Assembly: GCF_018129985.1 (NCBI RefSeq)
Contig: NZ_JAFCKT010000004.1
Location: 124,001 to 188,000 of the forward strand
From: Bradyrhizobium sp. SZCCT0148
GTDB lineage: Bacteria; Pseudomonadota; Alphaproteobacteria; Rhizobiales; Xanthobacteraceae
DNA: 64,000 bases
Direction: 5' to 3'
Shown here: one piece after another, positions 21,551 through 31,039 of the stretch
How positions within the stretch are numbered: the stretch's first letter is position 1
How the letters are laid out: each line of letters opens with the position of its first letter
Made by a program: the position numbers and the translations under genes
Notes under the pieces: generated by a model
What the model saw: the letters and a program-made list of their open reading frames with translations, nothing else
What the model was told of the DNA's origin: nothing
The model's database searches: none

Positions 21551-22387
21551 CTAGTCTCGCTTGACCTCGCGCCAGAAGCGATCGAGGCAATGGCGTTTCA
21601 GGGCGATGAATTCCTCGCCGGTGGTGACGTCGAGGTCGCGCGGCCAGGGCAGATCCACCGGAACAATCTCCGCGACCCGCGTCGGACGACGCGTCAGCAG
21701 CACGACCTGGTCGGCGAGTTGGATGGCTTCCTCGAGATCGTGCGACACCAGCAACATCGTGGTCTTCAGCTTCATGAAGATGTGCTGGAGCCGTTCCCGC
21801 ATGAATAGCGTCATCTCGTAGTCCAGCGCAGAGAATGGCTCGTCGAGGAACAGGACCTCGGGCTCGGTCACCAGCGCGCGCAGGATCGAAACCGTCTGCT
21901 GCTGGCCTCCCGACAGCGTGTAAGGATAGGAGTTGAGGTCGAAAGGAACGTCGAAATCCGCGAGCAGCTTTTCGACGCGCCGCCGTCGCTCCTTGCGATC
22001 CACCCCGATCACTTTCAGCGGATAGTGGATGTTGTCGATTGCACGCATCCAGGGAAACAATGCTTCCCTGTAGTTCTGGAAGACGTACGATATCCTGGTG
22101 TCCCGGATGGTCTGGCCGTCGTAGAGCACTTCACCCGAATCCATCGGCATCAGGCCGGAGATCATGTTGATGAAAGTGCTCTTGCCGCAACCGTTCGGGC
22201 CGAACACCGAGATGAACTTTCCCATCGGCAGGTCGATCGAGAAGTCGTGGTAGATGGTGGTGCCCTGGAATTTCTTGCTCAGTCCGCGCACGGTGAGGTA
22301 GGCCTGCCGCGGCTTCGGCGACGGAACAGGCGTCGGGCCTTCGGCGGCTGGCCGGTCTACGCTGCGGATCGCGGTCACGTTCCCCAT
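21551..22387 (-). CDS. ABC transporter ATP-binding protein, SsuB/TauB type
   Basis: The protein has a Walker A (GPNGCGKST), a Q loop (YVFQNYREALFPW), the signature LSGGQQQ, a Walker B (VLFLDEPFSALD) and an H-loop (LLVSHDLEEA), the pattern of nitrate/sulfonate/taurine importer ATPases. It energises the adjacent permease and binding protein. I chose ATG 22387 (278 residues); a TTG at 22399, right next to the preceding stop, would add four residues. The gene lies between the binding-protein gene and the tandem hydrolase on the same strand with very short gaps, so it is part of one operon. Confidence 0.9.
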   Translation of the reverse strand: MGNVTAIRSVDRPAAEGPTPVPSPKPRQAYLTVRGLSKKFQGTTIYHDFSIDLPMGKFISVFGPNGCGKSTFINMISGLMPMDSGEVLYDGQTIRDTRISYVFQNYREALFPWMRAIDNIHYPLKVIGVDRKERRRRVEKLLADFDVPFDLNSYPYTLSGGQQQTVSILRALVTEPEVLFLDEPFSALDYEMTLFMRERLQHIFMKLKTTMLLVSHDLEEAIQLADQVVLLTRRPTRVAEIVPVDLPWPRDLDVTTGEEFIALKRHCLDRFWREVKRD

Positions 22388-22399
22388 CGCATGATCCAA

Positions 22400-23395
22400 T
22401 CAGTTGCCAAGGTCGGATTTGGCGAGCAGCTTGTCCTTGACGTTGATCGGGCCTGCCACCACACCCTCCTTGATGAAGACGTCGACAAGCGCTTGGTACG
22501 ACTTCAAGTCGGTATCGTTGAGGTCCTTGAAGCCGCGCAGATAAGGCTGGGCCAGGAGTTCGAGCTGATCTTCCTTGATCGGCGTATATTTGGTGAGGAT
22601 CGGCTTGTACTTCTTGAAGTCGGCGTTCACGAGGTCCGTCGCCTCGTCGATCACGGCAACGACCTTGCGCGCAACGTCGGGTCGCTCCCTCAGGAACTTC
22701 GTGGTCATCAACGATGCTCCGGAATAGAAGGGATCGGCAATCACGTGCGCGACCGGATTGGTCATGGCGCGGGCCGCCTTGCCCGAGGCGACGGCGATCG
22801 ATCCGACCGGCTCGAGCGATAGCGTCGCATCGACGGTGCCGCCGACCACGGCGGGGACCTGCATGGCGACCGCGAGGTCGACGAGCTTGACGTCGGTATC
22901 GGGATCGAGCCCCGCCGAGCGCACCATGTGGCGCGAGATGGTGCGCCACTGAATACCCGGGACGTGACCGAGCGACTTGCCCTTTAGATCGGCAAAGCTC
23001 TTGATCGGGCTGTCCGGTTTTACGATCAGGCCGTCGTTGATGCGATCGACGGCGATGCCTCCGCCCTGCAGGCCAAAGACCTTCAGCTTGCCCGGAAATT
23101 TGGCCTCCGCGATCATCGCGATGCCGGCCGCCGCGCCCGGAGGGCCGAAATCGGCGCGCTCCGCGATCAGGGCGTCGATGATCTGGTTCGGCGCTTCCAT
23201 CTTGGTGGAAACGATTTCGATGCAGGCTTTTTCGAACAGCTTCTCTTCGAGAGCGACATAATAGGCCGTCGTCTGCATGATCGGCAACCAGACTGCGGTC
23301 ACCTTCTCGGTCCTGTCGCAGGCCGCATGCGCCCCGGCCGTGCCAAGCAGGAACGTGGACGTCGCGAACGCCGCAAGAAATCTCTTCGTTTGCAT
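22400..23395 (-). CDS. ABC transporter periplasmic binding protein, NMT1/SsuA/TauA-like
   Basis: The 331 residues include a Sec signal peptide (1-25, ending GAHA|AC) and a two-lobed NMT1/THI5-like binding fold (TTAYYVALEEKLFEKACIE; SFADLKGKSLGHVPG; a GGTVDATLSLEP stretch). ATG 23395 follows a GAGAGG site. It captures the substrate for the coupled permease and ATPase. The known family range (sulfonates, taurine, nitrate, pyrimidine precursors) does not fix the ligand, but the linked amidase-type hydrolase points to an amide or ureido compound (inference). Confidence 0.88.
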   Translation of the reverse strand: MQTKRFLAAFATSTFLLGTAGAHAACDRTEKVTAVWLPIMQTTAYYVALEEKLFEKACIEIVSTKMEAPNQIIDALIAERADFGPPGAAAGIAMIAEAKFPGKLKVFGLQGGGIAVDRINDGLIVKPDSPIKSFADLKGKSLGHVPGIQWRTISRHMVRSAGLDPDTDVKLVDLAVAMQVPAVVGGTVDATLSLEPVGSIAVASGKAARAMTNPVAHVIADPFYSGASLMTTKFLRERPDVARKVVAVIDEATDLVNADFKKYKPILTKYTPIKEDQLELLAQPYLRGFKDLNDTDLKSYQALVDVFIKEGVVAGPINVKDKLLAKSDLGN

Positions 23396-23424
23396 GATGG
23401 CCTCTCGGTTTTTGGATTGGCGGA

Positions 23425-24210
23425 CTATTTGCCTGACCAGTGAATGAACGAGCGTTCGATCATCAGGAGCATGAGGTTGAGCCCGTATCCCATCGCGCCT
23501 GCGATCAGGATGGAGCCGTACATGTCAGTGAGCGAATACGAGATCTGCGCGTCGATGATGCGATGACCGATGCCGTCGGTCGCGCCGATGAACATCTCGG
23601 CGACGATGATCACCACCAGCGCAAGCGACACTGCGGTACGCAGGCCGACGAAGGTCTGCGGCAGGGTCTCGTAGAAAATGACGTCCTTGAAGATGCGCAG
23701 CGACGAGGCGCCCATCGAGCGGGCTGCGAGGATGCGGGTCTGACGGGCATTCATTACGCCGTAAGCGACGTTGAAGACGATCACGAGCCAGGCGGCGAAG
23801 GCGGCGACGGCGATCTTGGCGAAATCGCCGAGACCGAACAGCAGCAGGAAGAGCGGAAACAGTGCGGTCGCCGGCGTGGAGCGAAAGAAGTCGACCAGGA
23901 ATTCGACTGAGCGATAGATTGCGGCCCTGGCGCCGAGCACGATCCCAACCGGAACGCCGGCGATCACTGCGATCAAGGTCGAATAGCCGACGCGCGCGAT
24001 GGTGTGGACGAAATCGCCGGTCATCTTGCCGGCTGCGATGCTGGCCGCGGTATCGCGGAGCGTGTCGACCGGCGAGGGCAGCAAATCCTTATTGACCAGC
24101 TGTCCTTTGAAAGCGATCCACCACAACGCGAACAGCAGCAGCGGCCCTATCGCGAGTTCGATGGCGCGCTTGACCTTTGGATTCGAGATCGCCTCGGTGA
24201 TCAGTTGCAT
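23425..24210 (-). CDS. ABC transporter permease, SsuC/TauC type
   Basis: The product is an integral membrane protein of about 261 residues with about six hydrophobic segments and the BPD permease EAA-type loop (AARSMGASSLRIFKDVIF). The reading frame stays open well upstream to 24483, but that extension is not membrane-like. The ribosome site ACGAGG at 24217-24222 sits 6 nt before ATG 24210, so I set the start there; ATG 24216 in the same frame would have no spacing. It is the first gene of the importer-hydrolase-LysR operon, 29 nt ahead of the binding protein, and the upstream region carries two strong dyads. Confidence 0.88.
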   Translation of the reverse strand: MQLITEAISNPKVKRAIELAIGPLLLFALWWIAFKGQLVNKDLLPSPVDTLRDTAASIAAGKMTGDFVHTIARVGYSTLIAVIAGVPVGIVLGARAAIYRSVEFLVDFFRSTPATALFPLFLLLFGLGDFAKIAVAAFAAWLVIVFNVAYGVMNARQTRILAARSMGASSLRIFKDVIFYETLPQTFVGLRTAVSLALVVIIVAEMFIGATDGIGHRIIDAQISYSLTDMYGSILIAGAMGYGLNLMLLMIERSFIHWSGK

Positions 24211-24332
24211 CGGCATCCTCGTGGCTCCGCGGCTTGCTTCGAACCTTCCGCCGCAAGCAGGAGAAGTGTTGGCCTCACCGACGCCAAAGGAAATGGCGAG
24301 ATGTGCAATCGATGGTGCAGGAATGCATATTG

Positions 24333-24358
24333 AAATCAATCTTTTGAATGATTGATTT
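24333..24358. promoter_or_regulatory. Candidate operator: 9-bp perfect inverted repeat upstream of the ABC/hydrolase operon
   Basis: AAATCAATC and GATTGATTT are perfect inverted copies separated by 8 nt, centred about 135 nt before the permease ATG. The AT-rich dyad with ATC/GAT core halves resembles LysR-type recognition sites, and a lysR gene closes this operon. Binding is inferred. Confidence 0.5.
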
Positions 24359-24369
24359 GCAGGCTTGCA

Positions 24370-24388
24370 GTGCCCATTGCATGGGCAC
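24370..24388. promoter_or_regulatory. 8-bp perfect inverted repeat with 3-nt loop
   Basis: GTGCCCAT-TGC-ATGGGCAC lies 12 nt beyond the AT-rich dyad and between two leftward genes. It could be a second operator, or a stem-loop ending the lysR transcript from 25420. No T-run follows on either strand, so a factor-independent terminator is unlikely. Confidence 0.4.
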
Positions 24389-24508
24389 AACGCCCCTTTT
24401 CGCCCTCGCCAGCGGCAGTGGGATATTCGAATGGCGAGCGCCTGCCGCGGCCGAGCCGATGCCTTTGCAGCACGGACCGTCACTCATGTGATTGCATTGA
24501 TTGGATTC

Positions 24509-25420
24509 TCAGCGCGCCCTGGCGCCCGCTTCCTCGTCCCGCCCGAACCGCTCCACCAGAAAATCAATGAACAGCCGCACCTTCACCGACAGATGTCGAG
24601 TCGGCGGATAGACTGCATAGAGCGCAAGCGGCGGCGCTGAATAATCATCCAGCACCGTGCGTAGCTCGCCCTTCCTCAAGGCATCGGCGGCGATGAATTC
24701 CGGCAGCAGCGCCAGCCCCCTGCCCTTGATCGCGACGTCGCGCAGCACCTCGGCGTTGTTGACGCAGAGCGACCAGGCCGGCTGGATCCAGTGATCGCCG
24801 TCGCTGCCTGAGAGCTTCCACTGGTTGCCTGTCAGCAGGAAACCGTAGGTCAACGAATTATGCTCGCGCAGATCCTGCGGGTGCTTTGGCGTGCCGTGAC
24901 GCGCGAGATAATCGGGGGACGCACAGATCATGCGCGGCACCGGCATGATCTTTCGCGCGATCAAGCTCGACGATTCCAATTCCGCGATCCGCAAGGTCAC
25001 GTCGAAGCCGTCCTGCACCGGATCGAGCAGGTCGTCGCTGAGCACGATCTGGAGCTGAAGCTCGCCGTGACGCGCCATGAAATCGGCGAGCACCGGACCC
25101 AGCCGCATCGTGCCGAACGACATCGGTGCGTTGACCCGAAGCAGCCCGCGCGGCGCCGACTGGGCCTGTGTCACTGCCTGATCGGCCGCCTCGACCTCCG
25201 AGAGGATGACGAGCGCGCGTTCGAAATAGCGCTGGCCGCTCTCGGTCGGGCTCGCATGCCGCGTGGTCCGGTTCAGCAACTGGACGCCGAGACTTTCCTC
25301 GAGGTCGGCGATGTACTTGCTGATCGCCGAGCGCGACAGCCGCAGCTGCCGGCCGGCTTCGGCAAAGCTGCCGCTTTCGACCACCTTCACGAAGGCCCGA
25401 AGGCTGCCGAGCTTATCCAC
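24509..25420 (-). CDS. LysR-family regulator divergent from the dioxygenase/hydrolase pair
   Basis: The 303 residues have an N-terminal winged HTH (FVKVVESGSFAEAGRQLRLSRSAISKYIADLE) followed by a LysR effector domain. This is the AaeR/CrgA-like subgroup with ISKYIADLEESLGVQLLNRTTR. The start is GTG 25420, with GGAAG 6 nt upstream. It is divergent from the VOC dioxygenase gene with 130 nt between, and that gap carries two dyads suited to a LysR activator. In related gene sets such regulators respond to quinones or catechol-like electrophiles; the inducer here is not known. Confidence 0.88.
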   Translation of the reverse strand: MDKLGSLRAFVKVVESGSFAEAGRQLRLSRSAISKYIADLEESLGVQLLNRTTRHASPTESGQRYFERALVILSEVEAADQAVTQAQSAPRGLLRVNAPMSFGTMRLGPVLADFMARHGELQLQIVLSDDLLDPVQDGFDVTLRIAELESSSLIARKIMPVPRMICASPDYLARHGTPKHPQDLREHNSLTYGFLLTGNQWKLSGSDGDHWIQPAWSLCVNNAEVLRDVAIKGRGLALLPEFIAADALRKGELRTVLDDYSAPPLALYAVYPPTRHLSVKVRLFIDFLVERFGRDEEAGARAR

Positions 25421-25434
25421 GGGCTGCTTCCGCC

Positions 25435-25490
25435 GATTGTTTCCAAATCGTAGACATAGACGTCATATTTGCATGGATTGTCTCCAATCC
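25435..25490. promoter_or_regulatory. Paired dyads in the lysR/dioxygenase divergent promoter
   Basis: Two similar sites lie about 40 nt apart, centre to centre. The first is GATTGTTTCCAAATC (25435-25449), GATT-N7-AATC. The second, at 25475-25490, is GGATTG-TCTC-CAATCC, a perfect inverted repeat. They share GATTGTnTCCAA in the same orientation. Spacing near four helical turns fits recognition and activation sites of a LysR protein. The -35/-10 elements are not certain. Confidence 0.55.
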
Positions 25491-25550
25491 AAAGCGGAAC
25501 GATATTTCCGGCCAGAGAGCAAGCAGCTCCCCGAACTTTGGAGGACGACA

Positions 25551-26489
25551 ATGTCTGGACTGCACCATGTGACCGCGATCGCCGGCGACCCCATCCGCAA
25601 TTTCGGCTTCTACACCCGGGATCTCGGCCTCCGCTTCGTCAAGAAGACGGTCAATTTCGACGATCCCGGCACCTATCACTTCTATTACGGCGACGAGACC
25701 GGCCGTCCCGGCACCATCCTGACCTTCTTTCCCTGGGCCGGCGTTCCCTCGGGGCGCCGTGGCGTCGGCGAGACCCATCAGACCGCGTTCCGCGTGCCGC
25801 AGCGCTCGCTCGGCTACTGGACCCAGCGGTTCACCGAAAAGGGCATTGCCTATGAGGCGCTCGAGAAGCGCTTTGGCGAGTCCGTGCTGCCGTTCACCGA
25901 CCCTGATGGCATGGCGCTCGCGCTGGTCGGCGTGCCGGGTGCCGAGAACGAGCCAGGCTGGAGCAATGGCGAAGTGCCGGCCGAGCATGCGATCCGCGGC
26001 TTCCACGGCGTAACCTTGCTGCTTGACAGTGCGGCGAAGACGGCCGCTGTCCTCACCGACGTGTTCGGCTTCAAGGAGACTGGCCGCGAAGGCTCGGTGA
26101 TCCGCTTCAAGGTATCAGGCGATGCCGAGGGCAGCGTCGTCGACATCTACGAGGCCAAGGGCTTCTTGCGCGGCCATCAGGGCGGCGGCTCCGTGCACCA
26201 TATCGCCTTCCGCGCGGCGAACGATGCCGAGCAAGGCAGGATGGCACAACAGCTCGTGAGCAATCACGGCCTGCATCCGACCGAGCAGAGGGACCGCAAC
26301 TACTTCCGCTCGATCTACTTCCGCGAGCCCGGCGGCGTGCTGTTCGAGATCGCGACCGACATCCCCGGCTTCGCCGTCGATGAACCGGTTGCGACGCTGG
26401 GCCGCGACCTGAAGCTGCCGAGTTTCCTCGAAGCGCAGCGCAAGCAGATCGAGGGCGTGTTGCCGAGCCTGGAAGAGGGCGTGTCATGA
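25551..26489 (+). CDS. Ring-cleaving dioxygenase of the glyoxalase/VOC fold (MhqO/MhqA-like)
   Basis: ATG 25551 follows GGAGG at 7 nt; the open frame extends to 25263 but without a ribosome site there. The 312-residue protein has two vicinal-oxygen-chelate modules (about 1-140 and 150-290). Likely metal ligands include the His of LHHVTAI near the N-terminus, the His of VHHIAFRA and the Glu of GVLFEIATD in module 2. Family members split hydroquinone or catechol rings with Fe(II). The gene shares a 4-nt ATGA overlap with a downstream esterase, the same pairing as MhqO with MhqD in Bacillus methylhydroquinone resistance. Detoxification of quinones or aromatic cleavage is inferred; the substrate is not established. 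Confidence 0.8.
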   Translation: MSGLHHVTAIAGDPIRNFGFYTRDLGLRFVKKTVNFDDPGTYHFYYGDETGRPGTILTFFPWAGVPSGRRGVGETHQTAFRVPQRSLGYWTQRFTEKGIAYEALEKRFGESVLPFTDPDGMALALVGVPGAENEPGWSNGEVPAEHAIRGFHGVTLLLDSAAKTAAVLTDVFGFKETGREGSVIRFKVSGDAEGSVVDIYEAKGFLRGHQGGGSVHHIAFRAANDAEQGRMAQQLVSNHGLHPTEQRDRNYFRSIYFREPGGVLFEIATDIPGFAVDEPVATLGRDLKLPSFLEAQRKQIEGVLPSLEEGVS

Positions 26490-27112
26490 CCGAGAGTGCT
26501 TTCATCCATCGCTTCGAGCCCGCGACCAGCGCGGGCTCCCCTCCGCTGCTGCTGTTGCACGGCACCGGCGGCGACGAGAACGACCTGCTCGGGCTCGGCA
26601 AGATGATCTCGCCTGGCTCCGCCCTGCTCTCGCCGCGCGGCCGCGTGCTCGAGCACGGCATGCCGCGCTTCTTCCGCCGTCTCGCCGAAGGCGTCTTCGA
26701 CGAGGCAGATGTGCGTCGCCGCGCAAACGAACTCGGTGACTTCGTCAACGACGCGCGGCAACGCTACGGCCTCGCCTCGCCTGTCGCGGTCGGCTTCTCC
26801 AACGGCGCCAACATCGCAGCCGCGCTGTTGCTGCTGCAGCCGAACGTGCTCGGCGGTGCGATCCTGCTGCGCGCGATGGTGCCGCTGTCGGATCCGCCCG
26901 CGGCCGATCTTGCAGGCAAGCCGATCCTTCTACTGTCCGGGCAGACCGATCCGATCGTACCGCCCGGCAATTCGGCCAAGCTTGCGGCTCTGCTGTCGCA
27001 GGCAGGCGCGAGCGTGACCCACAGGGTCCTGCCGGCGGGCCATCAATTGTCGCAAGCCGACGTGACGCTCGCCCGCGACTGGATCGGCAAGGTCGACGCC
27101 AAGGCAGCATGA
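26486..27112 (+). CDS. Alpha/beta hydrolase, phospholipase/carboxylesterase family (MhqD-like)
   Basis: The 208 residues form a compact alpha/beta hydrolase: oxyanion region LLLHGTGGDENDL, nucleophile elbow GFSNG (S105), acid D155 (SGQTDPIVPP) and H186 (PAGHQLS). The start ATG overlaps the dioxygenase stop by 4 nt, so the two products are translationally coupled and probably act in sequence. In the Bacillus mhq system the corresponding hydrolase is thought to process ring-cleavage or conjugate products. A strong terminator begins 6 nt after the stop. Confidence 0.85.
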   Translation: MTESAFIHRFEPATSAGSPPLLLLHGTGGDENDLLGLGKMISPGSALLSPRGRVLEHGMPRFFRRLAEGVFDEADVRRRANELGDFVNDARQRYGLASPVAVGFSNGANIAAALLLLQPNVLGGAILLRAMVPLSDPPAADLAGKPILLLSGQTDPIVPPGNSAKLAALLSQAGASVTHRVLPAGHQLSQADVTLARDWIGKVDAKAA

Positions 27113-27117
27113 ACCAC

Positions 27118-27154
27118 GAGCGGCGCATCGTTACGATCGATGCGCCGCTCTTTT
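27118..27154 (+). terminator. Factor-independent terminator of the dioxygenase/hydrolase operon
   Basis: A perfect 13-bp stem, GAGCGGCGCATCG (27118-27130) pairing with 27138-27150, encloses a 7-nt loop and is followed by TTTT. The opposite direction lacks a T-run, so it serves the rightward operon. The corA stop codon on the other strand begins inside the T tract. Confidence 0.85.
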
Positions 27155-28170
27155 CACTCGAACCAGCCGCGCCGCTTGAACCAGATCAGCGGCAGAACGC
27201 CGCTTGCGATGATCGCGAGGCATGCCAGCGGATAGCCGAAAGTCCAGTCCAGCTCAGGCATGTGCTTGAAATTCATGCCCCAGATGCCGACCAGGATGGT
27301 TGGGGGCACACCGACCACGGACACGATCGTCAAGATCTTGAACAGCTCGTTCTGCTGGATGTTGATGAAGCCGAGCACCGCGTCGAGCAGAAGCTGGATC
27401 TTATCGGACAGCCGCGTCTCGTAATCGCCGAGCGAAGCCACGTCTTTCGACACGGCCTCCAGGCGCTTCTTTGACGCGGCCGTGATCCATTCGCTTCCCA
27501 CGTCGCCGGCAAACGACGCGATGCGACCGACCCCGAGTAGAACATCGCGCGCCTTGGCGAGACGGTCGGCAAGCCCGCCGATGTTTTCCAGCGCCTCTCG
27601 CATCCTGCGGCTGGAGCGAACCGGCCGCTTGCTGTGAACCAGGCCCCCTTTGAAAACGCTCCGCGAGAGCTCGTCGAGCTTGGCGCCGAGATGCTCCAGG
27701 ACATCGGCGCCACGATCGACCATGGCTTCAAGCAAACTGGTGAACACGCACATGCCGTTTTCGAGGCTGTCGTCGGAGCCGATGCGCTTGCCGATGTCGT
27801 CGAAAATCGGCAACTCGGCGAAGCGGACCGTGACCAGCACGCGCGGGCCGATGACAAAACCCACCGGCGTGAGTTCGGCCTCGCCTCCCTCGTCGAGCCG
27901 GACCGCAGGCGAGCTGAGATAGAGCGACCCGCGCTCGACAACCAACCGGCTGGATGCTTCGATCTCGCTCAGCGAATCCTCGGATCGAATGCGTATCTTG
28001 AGCAGCCGTTCGACGAATTGCCTCTCCTCATCGGTCGCATTCAGCAGATCGGCCCAAATGATCTCCGAGGGCATTTCCGTGCTGATGCTCCGCCAGTCGT
28101 TGGACGGCCATCTGTGCAGTTTGAGCAAGAACCGAACTCCGTGTGCCCCTGGCGGCGGATCGCGCCGCAT
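27154..28170 (-). CDS. CorA-family divalent cation transporter
   Basis: The 338-residue protein has a cytoplasmic N-terminal domain, a long helical stalk and two C-terminal membrane helices. The hallmark GMN motif is at 298-300 (IWGMNFKHMPEL), with the MPEL loop typical of Mg2+-type CorA. The start is ATG 28170, with AGGAG at 6 nt; a TTG at 28188 in the same frame was set aside. It converges with the dioxygenase operon and shares the terminator region. Its role is probably Mg2+/Co2+ uptake through a homopentameric channel; Zn2+ efflux in the manner of ZntB is the alternative. Confidence 0.88.
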   Translation of the reverse strand: MRRDPPPGAHGVRFLLKLHRWPSNDWRSISTEMPSEIIWADLLNATDEERQFVERLLKIRIRSEDSLSEIEASSRLVVERGSLYLSSPAVRLDEGGEAELTPVGFVIGPRVLVTVRFAELPIFDDIGKRIGSDDSLENGMCVFTSLLEAMVDRGADVLEHLGAKLDELSRSVFKGGLVHSKRPVRSSRRMREALENIGGLADRLAKARDVLLGVGRIASFAGDVGSEWITAASKKRLEAVSKDVASLGDYETRLSDKIQLLLDAVLGFINIQQNELFKILTIVSVVGVPPTILVGIWGMNFKHMPELDWTFGYPLACLAIIASGVLPLIWFKRRGWFE

Positions 28171-28485
28171 GCGGCACTCCTGCGTCAAGCTAACGCATGA
28201 GGATTTCGATCGTTCAATGTCCGGAAACCGACCGAGAGCTGGGCTCGAAGGAAACGACGCGACGTTCTTGTGATGCTGCCATCATGCCGATGTTTTGCCC
28301 GACGCATCAAGGCCTCAGCTGTGGCGCATGATGCCGAGCGACCCCGCAAGCCATTGAAATAGCTGGCGCCTTCTACTGTGCATGGGGTTGTTTTCGCGTA
28401 TTTAGCTCGGCGTCGTCAAACCAATGGCCCCTTCCCGATGGAAGAGGCCATTGTCGATGCGAACCTTCGTTCTGTTCGAGCGCCC
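28171..28485. other. Intergenic region upstream of corA and downstream of the peptide-importer operon
   Basis: This gap of 315 nt has no convincing ORF. It should hold the corA promoter near its left end (TTGAAC at about 28213-28218 on the minus strand is a weak -35 candidate) and the 3' end of the leftward binding-protein transcript, including the hairpin at 28422-28453. Confidence 0.4.
28422..28453 (-). terminator. Probable terminator hairpin of the amidase/peptide-importer operon
   Basis: CAATGGCC-C-CTTCC and GGAAG-A-GGCCATTG form a 14-position stem with one C/A mismatch around a CGAT loop, 33 nt past the binding-protein stop. Only a short T-run follows on the minus strand, so termination may be imperfect. 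Confidence 0.5.
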
Positions 28486-29979
28486 CTATTCCCAGGACCA
28501 GGCCGAGAAATCGTTCTCGAACTGCGGGACTTCTTTCCAGACGCCCTTCAGCTTCTTGTTGGTGACGGTCGGCCATTGCGGCTGGAACAGGTAGGCAGAG
28601 ACGGCGTCGGTCGCCAGCATGCGCTGGGCGTCGCCGAGCAGCTTGGTGCGAGAGGCTTCGTCCGGCGTCGACACGATCTGCTTGTAGAGCGCGTTGAAGG
28701 ATTCGTTGTTGTATCCGATATAGTAGTCCGGCTCGGTGAGCTTGACGAGGTCGAACGGCTCGACATGGCTGACGATGGTCAGGTCGAAATTATGCGGACC
28801 GTTGGGCGCGAACACCTGCGACAGCCACTGCGCCCATTCGACGTTCTCGATCTTGGCGACGATGCCGACCTTGGCGAGCTGCGCCGCGACGATCTCGCCG
28901 CCCTGCCGCGCGTAAGGCGGCGGCGGCAGTTTCAGCGACAGCTCGAGCGGCGCGGTGACGCCGGCTTCAGCGAGCAGCTTCTTGGCCTTCTCGGGGTCGT
29001 AGGGATTGACGCCGGTGGTGTCGACATAGCCGAGCGATCCCGGCGTGTAGAAGCTGCCGATCGGCGTACCGAAGCCCTCGACGGCGCCGTCGATCAACGC
29101 CTTGCGGTCGATCGCGGCGAGGATGGCGCGGCGAACGCGGACGTCGTCGAGCGGCTTCTTGCGATGGTTGATCCCGACGATGGTCTTGGCCCGGGAGCCG
29201 CCGATCAGCACCGTGAAGCGCGGATCGGACTTGAACTGGGCAACGACACGGGTCGCGATGCGCGGGAATGCGTCGACGTCGTTCGAGAGCAGCGCCGCGG
29301 CCTGGGCGGCCGGATCGGAGATGAAGCGGATCGTCACCTTCGAGAGCTTGATCGCGGAGGCGTTGCGATAATCGGCCCATTTGGTCAGCGTGATCGAGGA
29401 GCCCTTGGCCCAGGCGCCAAGCTGATAGGGCCCGGTCCCGACCGGCTGCGTGACGTTGGTCGCCGCGCTCTTCGGCTCGACGATCGAGCCGCTCGCCTGT
29501 CCGAGCAGGAACGGCAGGTTGGGCTCGGAATATTTGACCGTGATGACGACGGTGTCGGCATCGGGCGTCTCGACCTTCTCGAAAGCCTGGAACAGGCTCT
29601 TGTCCTTGTTGGTGCTGGTCGCGGCCGCGTTACGTTCGAACGAGAACTTCACTGCCGCGGAGTCGAACGGCTCGCCATTCTGGAATTTGACGCCCTTGCG
29701 CAGCTTGAAGGTGTAGGTCTTCAGGTCGGGCGATGCGGTCCAGCTCTCCGCCAGCAGCGGCGAGGTAGAACCGTCCTCGTTGATCTTGGTCAGCGTCTCG
29801 TAGATGTTGTAGAGCGTAACCTCGGCGATGGCAGCGGCGGCGGCATTGGTGGGGTCGAGCCCCGGCGGCTCCAGCGTCATTCCCATGACGACGCTGTCTT
29901 TCTTGCTCTGCGCCAGCACGGGCAAAGGCGCGGCCACCAGCGCGGCGGCAAAGGCGACGATCGATAGTTTCCTCAGCAT
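28486..29979 (-). CDS. ABC transporter substrate-binding protein, family 5 (peptide/nickel/opine type)
   Basis: The 497 residues include a Sec signal peptide (1-23, PVLAQ) and the three-lobed SBP_bac_5 fold: TLYNIYETLTKINEDGSTSPLLAESW near the N-terminus, LRKGVKFQNGEPFDSAAVKFSFER, and VRRAILAAIDRKALIDGAVEGFGTPIGSFYTP. ATG 29979 follows GGGGAG. It is the last gene of a set with an amidase, two permeases and two ATPases, so it supplies ligand specificity to that importer. The family takes oligopeptides, glutathione, opines, nickel and amidated compounds. The upstream amidase suggests a small amide or peptide. Confidence 0.9.
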   Translation of the reverse strand: MLRKLSIVAFAAALVAAPLPVLAQSKKDSVVMGMTLEPPGLDPTNAAAAAIAEVTLYNIYETLTKINEDGSTSPLLAESWTASPDLKTYTFKLRKGVKFQNGEPFDSAAVKFSFERNAAATSTNKDKSLFQAFEKVETPDADTVVITVKYSEPNLPFLLGQASGSIVEPKSAATNVTQPVGTGPYQLGAWAKGSSITLTKWADYRNASAIKLSKVTIRFISDPAAQAAALLSNDVDAFPRIATRVVAQFKSDPRFTVLIGGSRAKTIVGINHRKKPLDDVRVRRAILAAIDRKALIDGAVEGFGTPIGSFYTPGSLGYVDTTGVNPYDPEKAKKLLAEAGVTAPLELSLKLPPPPYARQGGEIVAAQLAKVGIVAKIENVEWAQWLSQVFAPNGPHNFDLTIVSHVEPFDLVKLTEPDYYIGYNNESFNALYKQIVSTPDEASRTKLLGDAQRMLATDAVSAYLFQPQWPTVTNKKLKGVWKEVPQFENDFSAWSWE

Positions 29980-30034
29980 GCGTAACTCCCCGGCTGTTCT
30001 ATTCTTAAGCTCAACGCCAATCCGGCTCCGGACA

Positions 30035-31035
<1,001 letters not shown>

Positions 31036-31039
<4 letters not shown>

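Noticed and set aside
28152..28188. TTG 28188 as the corA start
   Set aside because: ATG 28170 has an AGGAG ribosome site at 6 nt, and the TTG has none.
28378..29967. A 529-codon plus-strand frame
   Set aside because: Antisense to the family-5 binding protein, which has a clear signal peptide and family motifs.
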